From NCBI GenBank assembly GCA_012800475.1, contig JAAZJF010000062.1, forward strand, positions 1 through 5,125: DNA of 5,125 nucleotides, read 5' to 3'. The notes beneath the pieces are model-generated. The model searched no databases. It saw nothing but the letters and a program-made list of their open reading frames with translations, and had not been told where the DNA came from. The translations under genes were made by a program, and so were the position numbers. Origin of the DNA: Gammaproteobacteria bacterium (GTDB taxonomy: Bacteria > Pseudomonadota > Gammaproteobacteria > Pseudomonadales > Pseudomonadaceae). Position 1 is the stretch's first letter; every line of letters starts with the position of its first letter. Below, one piece after another: positions 1 through 5,125 of the stretch.

Positions 1-383
1 TGATGGGTGATCGTGAGGCACAGCGTGCGGCAGTGATGGATGCGGTGGGCACACACTTCCGCCCTGAGTTTATCAACCGTATTGATGAGTTGGTGATCTT
101 TGAGCCGCTGGGTACTGAGCAGATTGCGGGTATTGCGGATATTCAGTTGGGTCGTTTGCGTCAGCGTTTAACGGAGCGTGACTTGCGCTTTGAATTAACC
201 CCAGAGGCGCTCGAGAAATTAGTGGCTGAAGGTTATGATCCAATCTACGGTGCGCGACCACTTAAGCGCGCGATTCAGCGTTGGATTGAAAACCCCTTGG
301 CACAACAAATTCTCTCAGGCGAGTTTGCGCCGGGTACGACTATTCAAGCCACTCTGGATGAGGGTGAGATCGTCTTCAAATAA
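1..383 (+). CDS. clpB: ClpB disaggregase, C-terminal end (5' truncated by window)
   Basis: This is the last 126 or so residues of ClpB, the Hsp100-type AAA+ hexameric disaggregase that works with DnaK/DnaJ/GrpE in the cytoplasm to pull proteins out of aggregates. The gene starts before the window (the family is usually about 860 residues); the first ATG at 3 is an internal methionine, not the start. Visible landmarks belong to the second ATPase ring (D2). FRPEFINRIDE at visible residues 19-29 contains the arginine finger (Arg26, codon 78-80). GARPLKR at 83-89 is the sensor-2 motif (Arg85, codon 255-257), inside the D2 small C-terminal domain. The end EGEIVFK is typical, so the C-terminus appears complete. 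The stop TAA at 381-383 is followed 17 bases later by a strong terminator. ClpA/ClpC are less likely, because the C-terminal part matches ClpB closely and there is no ClpP-related context. Identification is by recognition of these motifs. Confidence 0.95.
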   Translation, partial: MGDREAQRAAVMDAVGTHFRPEFINRIDELVIFEPLGTEQIAGIADIQLGRLRQRLTERDLRFELTPEALEKLVAEGYDPIYGARPLKRAIQRWIENPLAQQILSGEFAPGTTIQATLDEGEIVFK

Positions 384-400
384 TCCGTGCTCTGTGCATG

Positions 401-434
401 ACAAAAAACGCAGCCTCAGTGCTGCGTTTTTTGT
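401..434. terminator. Strong bidirectional intrinsic terminator after clpB
   Basis: A perfect 14-base-pair inverted repeat (401-414 with 421-434) closes a 6-base loop (CTCAGT). The GC core is CGCAGC/GCTGCG, flanked by six A residues on the left and six T residues on the right. On the plus strand it is a hairpin followed by a U tract, 17 bases past the clpB stop. Because the A tract mirrors the T tract, it should also terminate transcription coming from the other direction. It cleanly separates clpB from the next gene, which therefore needs its own promoter. Confidence 0.93.
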
Positions 435-539
435 GCGTGTCATTTCACTCTAAGTCGCGGCTAAAAGCTGTGTACTGCATCGCACACTGGAGCAGCGGTC
501 TGAGAGATAAATCTGCTAAACTTTATGTTTTATTCTTGC

Positions 540-543
540 AGGA
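540..543 (+). promoter_or_regulatory. Ribosome binding site that decides the tapT start
   Basis: AGGA (within GCAGGATC) lies 8 bases before the ATG at 552. This is optimal spacing and argues for that start rather than the in-frame ATG at 525, which lies upstream of the site and would add nine residues (MFYSCRIIS) with no family resemblance. Confidence 0.75.
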
Positions 544-551
544 TCATTTCC

Positions 552-1268
552 ATGCCGCACGCCGTATCGCGTTTGCGTGATCAACGCTTGGCTCGCAGTC
601 AAAAGCCTTTTGTAGCCCGTGGTGCGCTGTTAGTGCGCTGTGAGCGTTGCCGTGTCAGTGAGCTGTATTGCATGTGCGCATGGCAGCCGCAGGTGACGGC
701 GCACAGTGCGGTGTGTTTGTTGATGTACGATGCGGAGCCCTTAAAGCCGACCAATACCGGCTGGTTGATCGCCGATGTCGTACCCGATACCTTTGCCTTC
801 ACGTGGTCGCGCACTGAAGTGGACGAGGCCATCTTAGCGTTACTCGCTGATCCACAATGGCAACCCTATGTGGTGTTTCCCGATGAATATGTGCCGGCTG
901 AGCGTGTGCTGCATAGCGTGCCCAATACGCAGTTGCAGGCAGCGGGCAAACGGCCGTTATTTATTGTGCTGGATGGGACTTGGACTGAAGCGCGTAAAAT
1001 GTTTCGCAAGTCGGCTTATTTAGCTGATTTGCCGGTATTGAGTTTGCATCCTGATGCAATTTCCAGTTATCGCTTGCGGCGCTCAACTCGCGAAGAACAC
1101 TTATGCACCGCTGAAGTGACTGCGCTGTGCTTGCATTTAGCTGAAGATACAACTGCAGCGCTGGCCTTGGAGCAATGGTTTGCACGTTTTAGCCGGCATT
1201 ATTTGGCCGGACGTAAGCCGCCCTCTGTGGCTGAAAAAGAGGCTTTGCGCAACGGCACTGCGTTGTAA
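552..1268 (+). CDS. tapT: DTW-domain tRNA-uridine aminocarboxypropyltransferase (TapT/YfiP type)
   Basis: This predicted cytoplasmic enzyme has 238 residues, close to the 232 of E. coli TapT (YfiP). That enzyme transfers the 3-amino-3-carboxypropyl group of S-adenosylmethionine to uridine 47 in the variable loop of tRNAs, making acp3U. An N-terminal metal-binding knuckle is visible as Cys30, Cys33, Cys40 and Cys42 (CxxCx6CxC). A KPTNTGWLIADV segment at residues 65-76 matches the conserved K-x-(S/T)-N-T-G region. The family signature D-x-T-W is DGTW at 141-144, followed by EARKM. A YRLRRSTREEHLCTAEV block at 173-189 is also typical. All key motifs are intact. The start at 552 is chosen from its ribosome binding site. 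The gene stands alone: a strong terminator lies upstream and a 76-base gap downstream. No convincing promoter was found; the best candidate is an extended -10-like TGCTAAACT at 514-522 without a good -35. The domain assignment is firm; the exact tRNA position is inferred from E. coli, and other DTW paralogues exist. Confidence 0.9.
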   Translation: MPHAVSRLRDQRLARSQKPFVARGALLVRCERCRVSELYCMCAWQPQVTAHSAVCLLMYDAEPLKPTNTGWLIADVVPDTFAFTWSRTEVDEAILALLADPQWQPYVVFPDEYVPAERVLHSVPNTQLQAAGKRPLFIVLDGTWTEARKMFRKSAYLADLPVLSLHPDAISSYRLRRSTREEHLCTAEVTALCLHLAEDTTAALALEQWFARFSRHYLAGRKPPSVAEKEALRNGTAL

Positions 1269-1299
1269 TGGCTGTTGAATCTGCAGTTAAACGCACATG

Positions 1300-1335
1300 A
1301 TGAGCTCATTTATTTGATATGGTTAGCAAGCTAAC
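1300..1335. promoter_or_regulatory. Two small dyads upstream of the DMT transporter, possible operator
   Basis: In the short gap before the transporter there are two perfect inverted repeats: the 10-base palindrome ATGAGCTCAT (1300-1309) and GTTAGC-AA-GCTAAC (1322-1335), 12 bases apart. A -35-like TTGATA lies between them at 1314-1319, but no good -10 follows at proper spacing. The second dyad ends 9 bases before the ATG at 1345, where a bound repressor or a small mRNA hairpin could affect expression. There is no T tract, so it is not a terminator. Regulatory function is a guess from symmetry and position only. Confidence 0.3.
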
Positions 1336-1344
1336 TAATTGAGT

Positions 1345-2226
1345 ATGGGTGCTATGGGAAGTCTGTCAAAACCGTTGTATGGGATTGTATTAGTCATGTG
1401 TGCTGGCTTGTTATTGGCGAGCCATGATGGCTTTTCTAAATATTTAACCTTGACCTATCCATTAATTATGGTGATTTGGTTGCGCTATTTTGTGCAAACG
1501 GTTGCGATGATTTGCTTGTTTTTCCCGACAATGCGCTGGACGATGCTGCGCACTCAGCGGCCTTGGTTGCAGTTATTGCGTGGCGTGTGTTTGCTGAGTA
1601 TCAGCTTGTTGTTTATTCAGGGTTTAACCTATATTCCGCTGGCTGAAGCCACTGCGGTGATGTTTTTAGCGCCACTGATTGTGACCATCTTATCGGCTGC
1701 GGTACTGCATGAGAAAGTCAGCCGTGGTCAGTGGGTAGCGGTGTGTGCGGGCTTTTTAGGGGTCTTGTTTATTGTGCGGCCTGGTGGTGCGCTGTTTACG
1801 CCGGCGATCTTGCTACCGCTGTGTGCCTCCTGCTGCTTTGCGGTGTATCAATTGATTACGCGACGTTTAGCCAGCACAGATCATGCGGTGACCAGCAATT
1901 TTTTATCCGGTATGTTCGGTACAGTGATGTTGTTGTTTGTGCTACCCGATCAATACACCTTGGATGTCGCGACCCTTGATCTGATGTTTATGCTGGCGTT
2001 AGGGCTGCTCGGTATGACGGCGCATATGCTGCTCACTATTGCTCTGAAATACTCCAGCGCCGCAACTTTAGCGCCTTTTACTTACGCGCAAATTATTTTT
2101 GCTGGCGTGGTTGGCTATTTTGCTTTTGGCCAACTGCCAGATCTATATGCGTTGATTGGTGTGGTGATTATCAGTTGCAGTGGTTTAGCTGTGGCGTATT
2201 TACAGCATCAAGCGCCCGCTGATTAA
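1345..2226 (+). CDS. DMT-superfamily (EamA) inner-membrane transporter
   Basis: This 293-residue, very hydrophobic protein has about ten membrane segments, arranged as the two EamA repeats of the drug/metabolite transporter superfamily. From the ATG at 1345 the first repeat covers about residues 12-146 and ends in the typical GFLGVLFIVRPGG. The second covers about 152-287 and includes the characteristic APFTYAQIIFAGVVGYFAFG (243-262) and a closing helix IGVVIISCSGLAVAYL. Such proteins usually export or import small metabolites such as amino acids or vitamins across the inner membrane; the substrate cannot be read from the sequence. One variation is FGQLPD at 261-266, where many relatives have FGE before the proline. 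The start is uncertain: TTG 1339, ATG 1345 and ATG 1354 are all in frame and none has a good ribosome binding site. The best partial match, GAGT at 1341-1344, would favour 1354 (290 residues). The 3' end overlaps the convergent kinase gene by 4 bases. No neighbouring gene hints at a substrate. Confidence 0.88.
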   Translation: MGAMGSLSKPLYGIVLVMCAGLLLASHDGFSKYLTLTYPLIMVIWLRYFVQTVAMICLFFPTMRWTMLRTQRPWLQLLRGVCLLSISLLFIQGLTYIPLAEATAVMFLAPLIVTILSAAVLHEKVSRGQWVAVCAGFLGVLFIVRPGGALFTPAILLPLCASCCFAVYQLITRRLASTDHAVTSNFLSGMFGTVMLLFVLPDQYTLDVATLDLMFMLALGLLGMTAHMLLTIALKYSSAATLAPFTYAQIIFAGVVGYFAFGQLPDLYALIGVVIISCSGLAVAYLQHQAPAD

Positions 2227-4577
2227 TAGCCGCGCACAATGGCCTGTAGTTTAGCCAGCTCAATGGGCTTGGCTAAGTGGCCATCCATGCCTGACTCTTG
2301 CGCGCGCAGGTGGTGTTCTTCGAGGACGTGAGCTGAGAGCGCAATAATGGGTACGGGCATTAAACCTTGCGCTGCTTCGTATGCGCGATACTGTTGCGCT
2401 GCAGTAAACCCATCCATGACCGGCATTTCACAATCCATCAGCACTAAGTCATAGCGCTTTTTTTGCAACATCGCTAAAGCGATTTGACCGTTGGCTGCCA
2501 CGTCGATTGTGGCGCCAAGCTTATTGAGTAAGCCGCTGATCACTTTGACAGAAATGGGGTCATCTTCAGCCACTAAAATATGTTTGCTGGCACCGTGCTC
2601 CAGCGCAGGTGTGGCTTGGGCACTGTTACGTAAGGCAGTGATGAGTGTGGTTTTTAAGGTTGAGCCACTGACAGGTTTCATCAAAATGTGGTGAATACCG
2701 GCATGGCGTGCCGCTGTCGAATTGATCTGACTGCTACTGCTGAGCATGATCAGGCTGCTATCAGCGGTCAGTACAGGGTCGTCCTTGACCCGCATCGCAA
2801 AGGCCATGGCGGTTGGGTTGTGCGTGGTTTCGCTGATAATAATGGCTTTAAAACGTTGCCCTTGCATACCCTGATTGCGCAGCAGTGCAATAGCTTCAGG
2901 GATGGAAGAGCGGGTACTGACTAACATGCCCCATTGACTGCATTGCTGCGCCAATACTTTTTGCGAGAGAGCGTTGTTGTCGATAATTAAGACGGGTTGC
3001 TGGCGCAAGATATCCGCTTCGCCATGGCTGACACTGTTGCGTTGTGTATGAGCTGGGATTTTCATGGTGAAAACCGTGCCTTGCGGGCGGCGGCTTATTT
3101 TAAAAGTACCGCCCATTAATGTGATCAATTGACGGGCAATAATGATGCCTAAATTACCGCCAATAAAAGATGCGCTGAGCAAGTCTTTGCTGTGTAATTG
3201 CGCGGTGCTGAGAATATGACGCTCTTGGTCGCTCAATGGTGTGCCTGTGTCATGCACTGTAAGGAGCACTTGCTCTGCTTGATCCTGTTGTTCAGTGGTG
3301 ATACTTAAAACAACTTCGCCCTGCCGTGTGCGCTGAAATGCGTTAGTCAGCATGCTAAGTATCACTTGGCGTAAACGAATCGGGTCGCCAAGGATGATTT
3401 CAGGTGCTTGCGGCTGCAAGAATACCGTTAGTTCAACCTGTTGTTCTTGCGCACGATTGGCAAAGGCTTGTGCACACTCTTGCAGCAAGTCCGCCAAGCT
3501 GAAAGGTGTTTTGCTCAGTATCACCTCATTGGATTCGAGGCGCGAGATATCGAGTATTTCATTAATTAAGCTGAGCAATTCATTGCCTGAGCCTTGAATT
3601 GTGTGCACATAATCGCGCTGTTTACTGGATAACGGCGTGTCGAGTAGTAGCGTAGTCATCCCTAAAACGCCACTCAGAGGAGTACGGACTTCATGGCTGA
3701 TTTTAGCCAGTAACTCAGATTTAGCCCGCCGCTCTGCATCTTCTGCTGCTTGAATACGTTGAGTCTCTGCCTGTTGAGCGACCTTTTGGCGGTGGGATTG
3801 GCTCAAGGCAATACTGATTATAAATGCGCTGACAGCCAAGCTGCTGAGTATAAGTAGCACAGTGGTATCGGTGGATAAAAAACAAGCATCGATGAGGCAG
3901 GGCCAGACACTGAGTATGGGCAACAACAAAACGGCTAAGCCCAAACCCAAAGAGAAGGGGGCTGCGTTATGCTGATGCCACAGTTGCCAAGTAAAACTGA
4001 GCAGTACAAGACTTGAGCTAATCAGCACATAATAGGTGATGATTTGCGCATAGGCACTACTGACGATAAAGATGCTCACAAAGCTCAAGCACAACAGACC
4101 CATATGCCAGAATAGAGGAGGCGTTAAGCGTTTAAGCTCAGGCTCTATAGGAATGCACTTTAAGCACATGAAATGTAAAAAAAGCAGGCTTAAAATAACC
4201 AAGTTATAGGTTAAATAGTCCTCGCTATTGAGCAATAAAGATTGCGGAAGTGCATGTAGATGAGTGGTGAAAAACAGAAATAACAGCAGGCAACTCAAGG
4301 CTAAGGCAAACAACAGGTTGCTTAAGTAGCCTGTATATAGAAAGCGCAGGGCATTATATAGAGCAACGCTCAAGGTGCTGCCCAGCAGCATGCCGACGAG
4401 TAAAGGCGACAGTGCAGTTAAGCTCAAGCCTTGTGCAGTGTTGTGGGTATGAATCAAATGGCTTGGCGCATCTGCGGCAAAGACAATATCGTAATAATGT
4501 TGCACATTGGTGACTAAGAAAAAGCTACCAATGGTAAAGCTGATGATTAAGGCGATGGCTAAGCGAATGTTATTCAC
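2223..4577 (-). CDS. RetS-like hybrid sensor kinase with short sensor part and degenerate kinase/REC1
   Basis: This 784-residue inner-membrane hybrid histidine kinase starts at GTG (4577-4575), with an in-frame TAA 12 bases upstream. Order of parts: one N-terminal helix (about 5-23); a short, probably periplasmic stretch (24-53); seven helices (about 56-258) whose first part, VGMLLGSTLSVALYNALRFL, matches the 7TMR-DISM membrane module; a coiled coil (about 262-288); HisKA with phospho-acceptor His295 in KISHEVRTP; a HATPase domain (about 395-508); receiver 1 (about 528-650); receiver 2 (about 666-782). Receiver 2 is canonical (Asp672/673, phospho-acceptor Asp715, Ser748, Lys770). Receiver 1 has Ser582 where Asp is expected. 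The HATPase keeps Asn412 and a G2-like GGNLG (473-477), but G1 reads DTGTPL (443-448) and no F box is visible. There is no Hpt domain. In P. aeruginosa, RetS (about 942 residues, with a periplasmic DISMED2 domain) lies just after purD, as here, and inhibits GacS to restrain the Gac/Rsm switch. Orthology and GacS targeting are inferred; the gene could also be a divergent relative. I give no symbol because the sensor domain is missing. Confidence 0.85.
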   Translation of the reverse strand: MNNIRLAIALIISFTIGSFFLVTNVQHYYDIVFAADAPSHLIHTHNTAQGLSLTALSPLLVGMLLGSTLSVALYNALRFLYTGYLSNLLFALALSCLLLFLFFTTHLHALPQSLLLNSEDYLTYNLVILSLLFLHFMCLKCIPIEPELKRLTPPLFWHMGLLCLSFVSIFIVSSAYAQIITYYVLISSSLVLLSFTWQLWHQHNAAPFSLGLGLAVLLLPILSVWPCLIDACFLSTDTTVLLILSSLAVSAFIISIALSQSHRQKVAQQAETQRIQAAEDAERRAKSELLAKISHEVRTPLSGVLGMTTLLLDTPLSSKQRDYVHTIQGSGNELLSLINEILDISRLESNEVILSKTPFSLADLLQECAQAFANRAQEQQVELTVFLQPQAPEIILGDPIRLRQVILSMLTNAFQRTRQGEVVLSITTEQQDQAEQVLLTVHDTGTPLSDQERHILSTAQLHSKDLLSASFIGGNLGIIIARQLITLMGGTFKISRRPQGTVFTMKIPAHTQRNSVSHGEADILRQQPVLIIDNNALSQKVLAQQCSQWGMLVSTRSSIPEAIALLRNQGMQGQRFKAIIISETTHNPTAMAFAMRVKDDPVLTADSSLIMLSSSSQINSTAARHAGIHHILMKPVSGSTLKTTLITALRNSAQATPALEHGASKHILVAEDDPISVKVISGLLNKLGATIDVAANGQIALAMLQKKRYDLVLMDCEMPVMDGFTAAQQYRAYEAAQGLMPVPIIALSAHVLEEHHLRAQESGMDGHLAKPIELAKLQAIVRGY

Positions 4578-4591
4578 GTCAGTACTTTACG

Positions 4592-4596
4592 CCTCT
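4592..4596 (-). promoter_or_regulatory. Probable, distantly spaced ribosome binding site of the kinase gene
   Basis: On the minus strand AGAGG lies 14 bases before the GTG start at 4577. It is a reasonable Shine-Dalgarno core but is farther away than the usual 5-10 bases. It is the only candidate, because an in-frame TAA at 4587-4589 blocks any longer reading frame. Together with the GTG start it suggests modest translation. It also sits just after the run of T residues that ends the purD hairpin. Confidence 0.45.
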
Positions 4597-4640
4597 AAAA
4601 ATGAGCAAGCGCCCTACACTCACTGAGCCATAGGGCGCTT
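4597..4640 (-). terminator. Probable weak terminator or attenuator between purD and the kinase gene
   Basis: A perfect 10-base-pair inverted repeat, AAGCGCCCTA (4607-4616) with TAGGGCGCTT (4631-4640), encloses a 14-base loop. Read on the minus strand it begins 17 bases after the purD stop. It is followed by GCTCA and then five T residues (4601-4597), so the U tract is short and displaced from the stem by five bases. This suggests incomplete termination. Read on the plus strand no T tract follows, so it would not stop transcripts from that side. Confidence 0.6.
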
Positions 4641-4657
4641 AGGTTGAGGTCAAGCGC

Positions 4658-5125
4658 TTATTGCTGTTCACGCGCAATAGCACGGTAACCAATATCTTTA
4701 CGATAGAAGCTGCCTTTCCAGCTGATTTGCTCAGCCAGCTTATAGGCATTGGCTTGCGCTTGCGCAACCGTATCACCCATGGCAGTCGCGCACAGAACAC
4801 GGCCACCGGTATTGATAATTTTGCCGTCTTTAAGGCTGCTGCCTGCGTGGAACACTTTGCCTTCCAGCTTGGCTGCTGCATCCAGCCCTTGGATTTCGTG
4901 GCCAGCGCTGTAATCAGCGGGGTAGCCACCCGAGGCAATCACCACACCTAAACTTGGCCGTGGATCCCATTGCGCTTCAACTTTGTCCAAGGCTTTGGCT
5001 AGTGCTGCTTCAATCAACAGAATTAAGCTGGACTCAAGACGCAGTAAAATCGGCTGAGTTTCAGGGTCACCAAAGCGGCAGTTGTATTCAATGATTTTTG
5101 GCGCGCCGTCTTTATCAATCATTAA
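4658..5125 (-). CDS. purD: Phosphoribosylamine-glycine ligase (GARS), C-terminal part
   Basis: This is the C-terminal 155 residues of PurD, which joins 5-phosphoribosylamine and glycine using ATP to form glycinamide ribonucleotide in de novo purine synthesis. The gene enters from the right edge; the methionine encoded at 5120-5122 is internal (a Leu codon precedes it), as in the family sequence LMID. The full protein is normally about 430 residues. Visible parts, numbered from that Met: the end of the ATP-grasp domain with EYNCRFGDPETQ at 12-23, where Glu12 and Asn14 are the expected Mg-ATP ligands; then the GARS C-terminal domain with VVIASGGYPADYSAGHEI (60-77), the FHAGSSLKDG turn (91-100), TGGRVL (105-110) and WKGSFYRKDIGYRAI at the end. 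All look intact, and the C-terminus REQQ and TAA stop (4660-4658) are normal. It lies upstream of the kinase gene on the same strand, as purD does to retS in P. aeruginosa; purH would be expected just outside the window. Confidence 0.96.
   Translation of the reverse strand, partial: LMIDKDGAPKIIEYNCRFGDPETQPILLRLESSLILLIEAALAKALDKVEAQWDPRPSLGVVIASGGYPADYSAGHEIQGLDAAAKLEGKVFHAGSSLKDGKIINTGGRVLCATAMGDTVAQAQANAYKLAEQISWKGSFYRKDIGYRAIAREQQ

Noticed and set aside
514..522. Extended -10-like TGCTAAACT as promoter of the DTW gene
   Set aside because: There is no acceptable -35 at 16-18 bases upstream and the hexamer matches at only four of six positions, so I mention it but do not call it.
525..551. 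Longer start for the DTW gene at the ATG at 525
   Set aside because: The clear AGGA at 540-543 lies downstream of it and is correctly spaced for 552; the nine extra residues do not resemble the family.
398..580. Small plus-strand open frame of 60 codons across the clpB-tapT gap
   Set aside because: It runs straight through the terminator hairpin, has no ribosome binding site and encodes nothing recognisable.
1731..1979. 82-codon open frame inside the DMT gene
   Set aside because: It is out of frame within a well-supported membrane protein gene, with no recognisable product; a shadow.
3352..3597. Plus-strand open frame opposite the kinase gene
   Set aside because: It is antisense to the HisKA/HATPase coding region, which is conserved and explains the sequence; likewise 2491-2694 and 2688-2924.
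4639..4951. Open frames in other frames over purD (minus 4639-4938, plus 4661-4951)
   Set aside because: Both overlap the intact PurD C-terminal domain and encode no recognisable protein.
5120..5122. ATG as a true start of a short purD
   Set aside because: The upstream codon is an in-frame Leu, and LMID is an internal family sequence in the ATP-grasp domain; the gene simply continues beyond the window.
1..5125. Mobile elements, CRISPR arrays, tRNA/rRNA genes or a defence system
   Set aside because: No long terminal repeats, transposase-like frames, spaced repeats or RNA-gene signatures were seen; nearly all of the window is accounted for by five ordinary gene families.

Overview
The window reads as a compact stretch of a gammaproteobacterial chromosome, most likely from the Pseudomonadaceae. 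Two observations support this. The gene order purD then a RetS-like hybrid sensor kinase, same strand and adjacent, matches the purH-purD-retS order known from Pseudomonas aeruginosa. The protein sequences (ClpB, DTW-domain protein, DMT exporter, PurD) are also all of proteobacterial type. Base composition sampled by eye is about half G+C, falling lower in the membrane part of the kinase gene. That is well below classical Pseudomonas and would suit a lower-GC relative such as Thiopseudomonas/Denitrificimonas; this genus-level guess is inference only.

Layout, left to right. Positions 1-383 (+) are the 3' end of clpB, closed by a strong bidirectional intrinsic terminator (401-434). Positions 552-1268 (+) encode a DTW-domain protein of the TapT/YfiP type, a tRNA acp3U-forming enzyme. 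Positions 1345-2226 (+) encode a ten-helix DMT/EamA-family transporter. It meets, tail to tail and with a 4-base TTAA overlap, a minus-strand hybrid histidine kinase gene (2223-4577). Upstream of the kinase on the same strand is the 3' end of purD (4658-5125, running off the window), separated from it by an 80-base gap holding a hairpin that probably serves as a leaky terminator.

The plus-strand genes are unrelated housekeeping or accessory functions (protein disaggregation, tRNA modification, small-molecule export) and do not suggest a shared pathway. The purD-kinase pair is a positional rather than a functional partnership.

The most interesting item is the kinase. By position and architecture it looks like RetS, the regulator that inhibits GacS in pseudomonads. 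It differs in three ways: it seems to have no periplasmic DISMED2 sensor domain, its ATP-binding domain is degenerate in the N, F and G1 boxes, and its first receiver domain has a serine where the phospho-accepting aspartate should be. Only the H-box histidine and the second receiver look intact. I found no mobile elements, CRISPR arrays, tRNA or rRNA genes, and no clear sign of a wholly new system.
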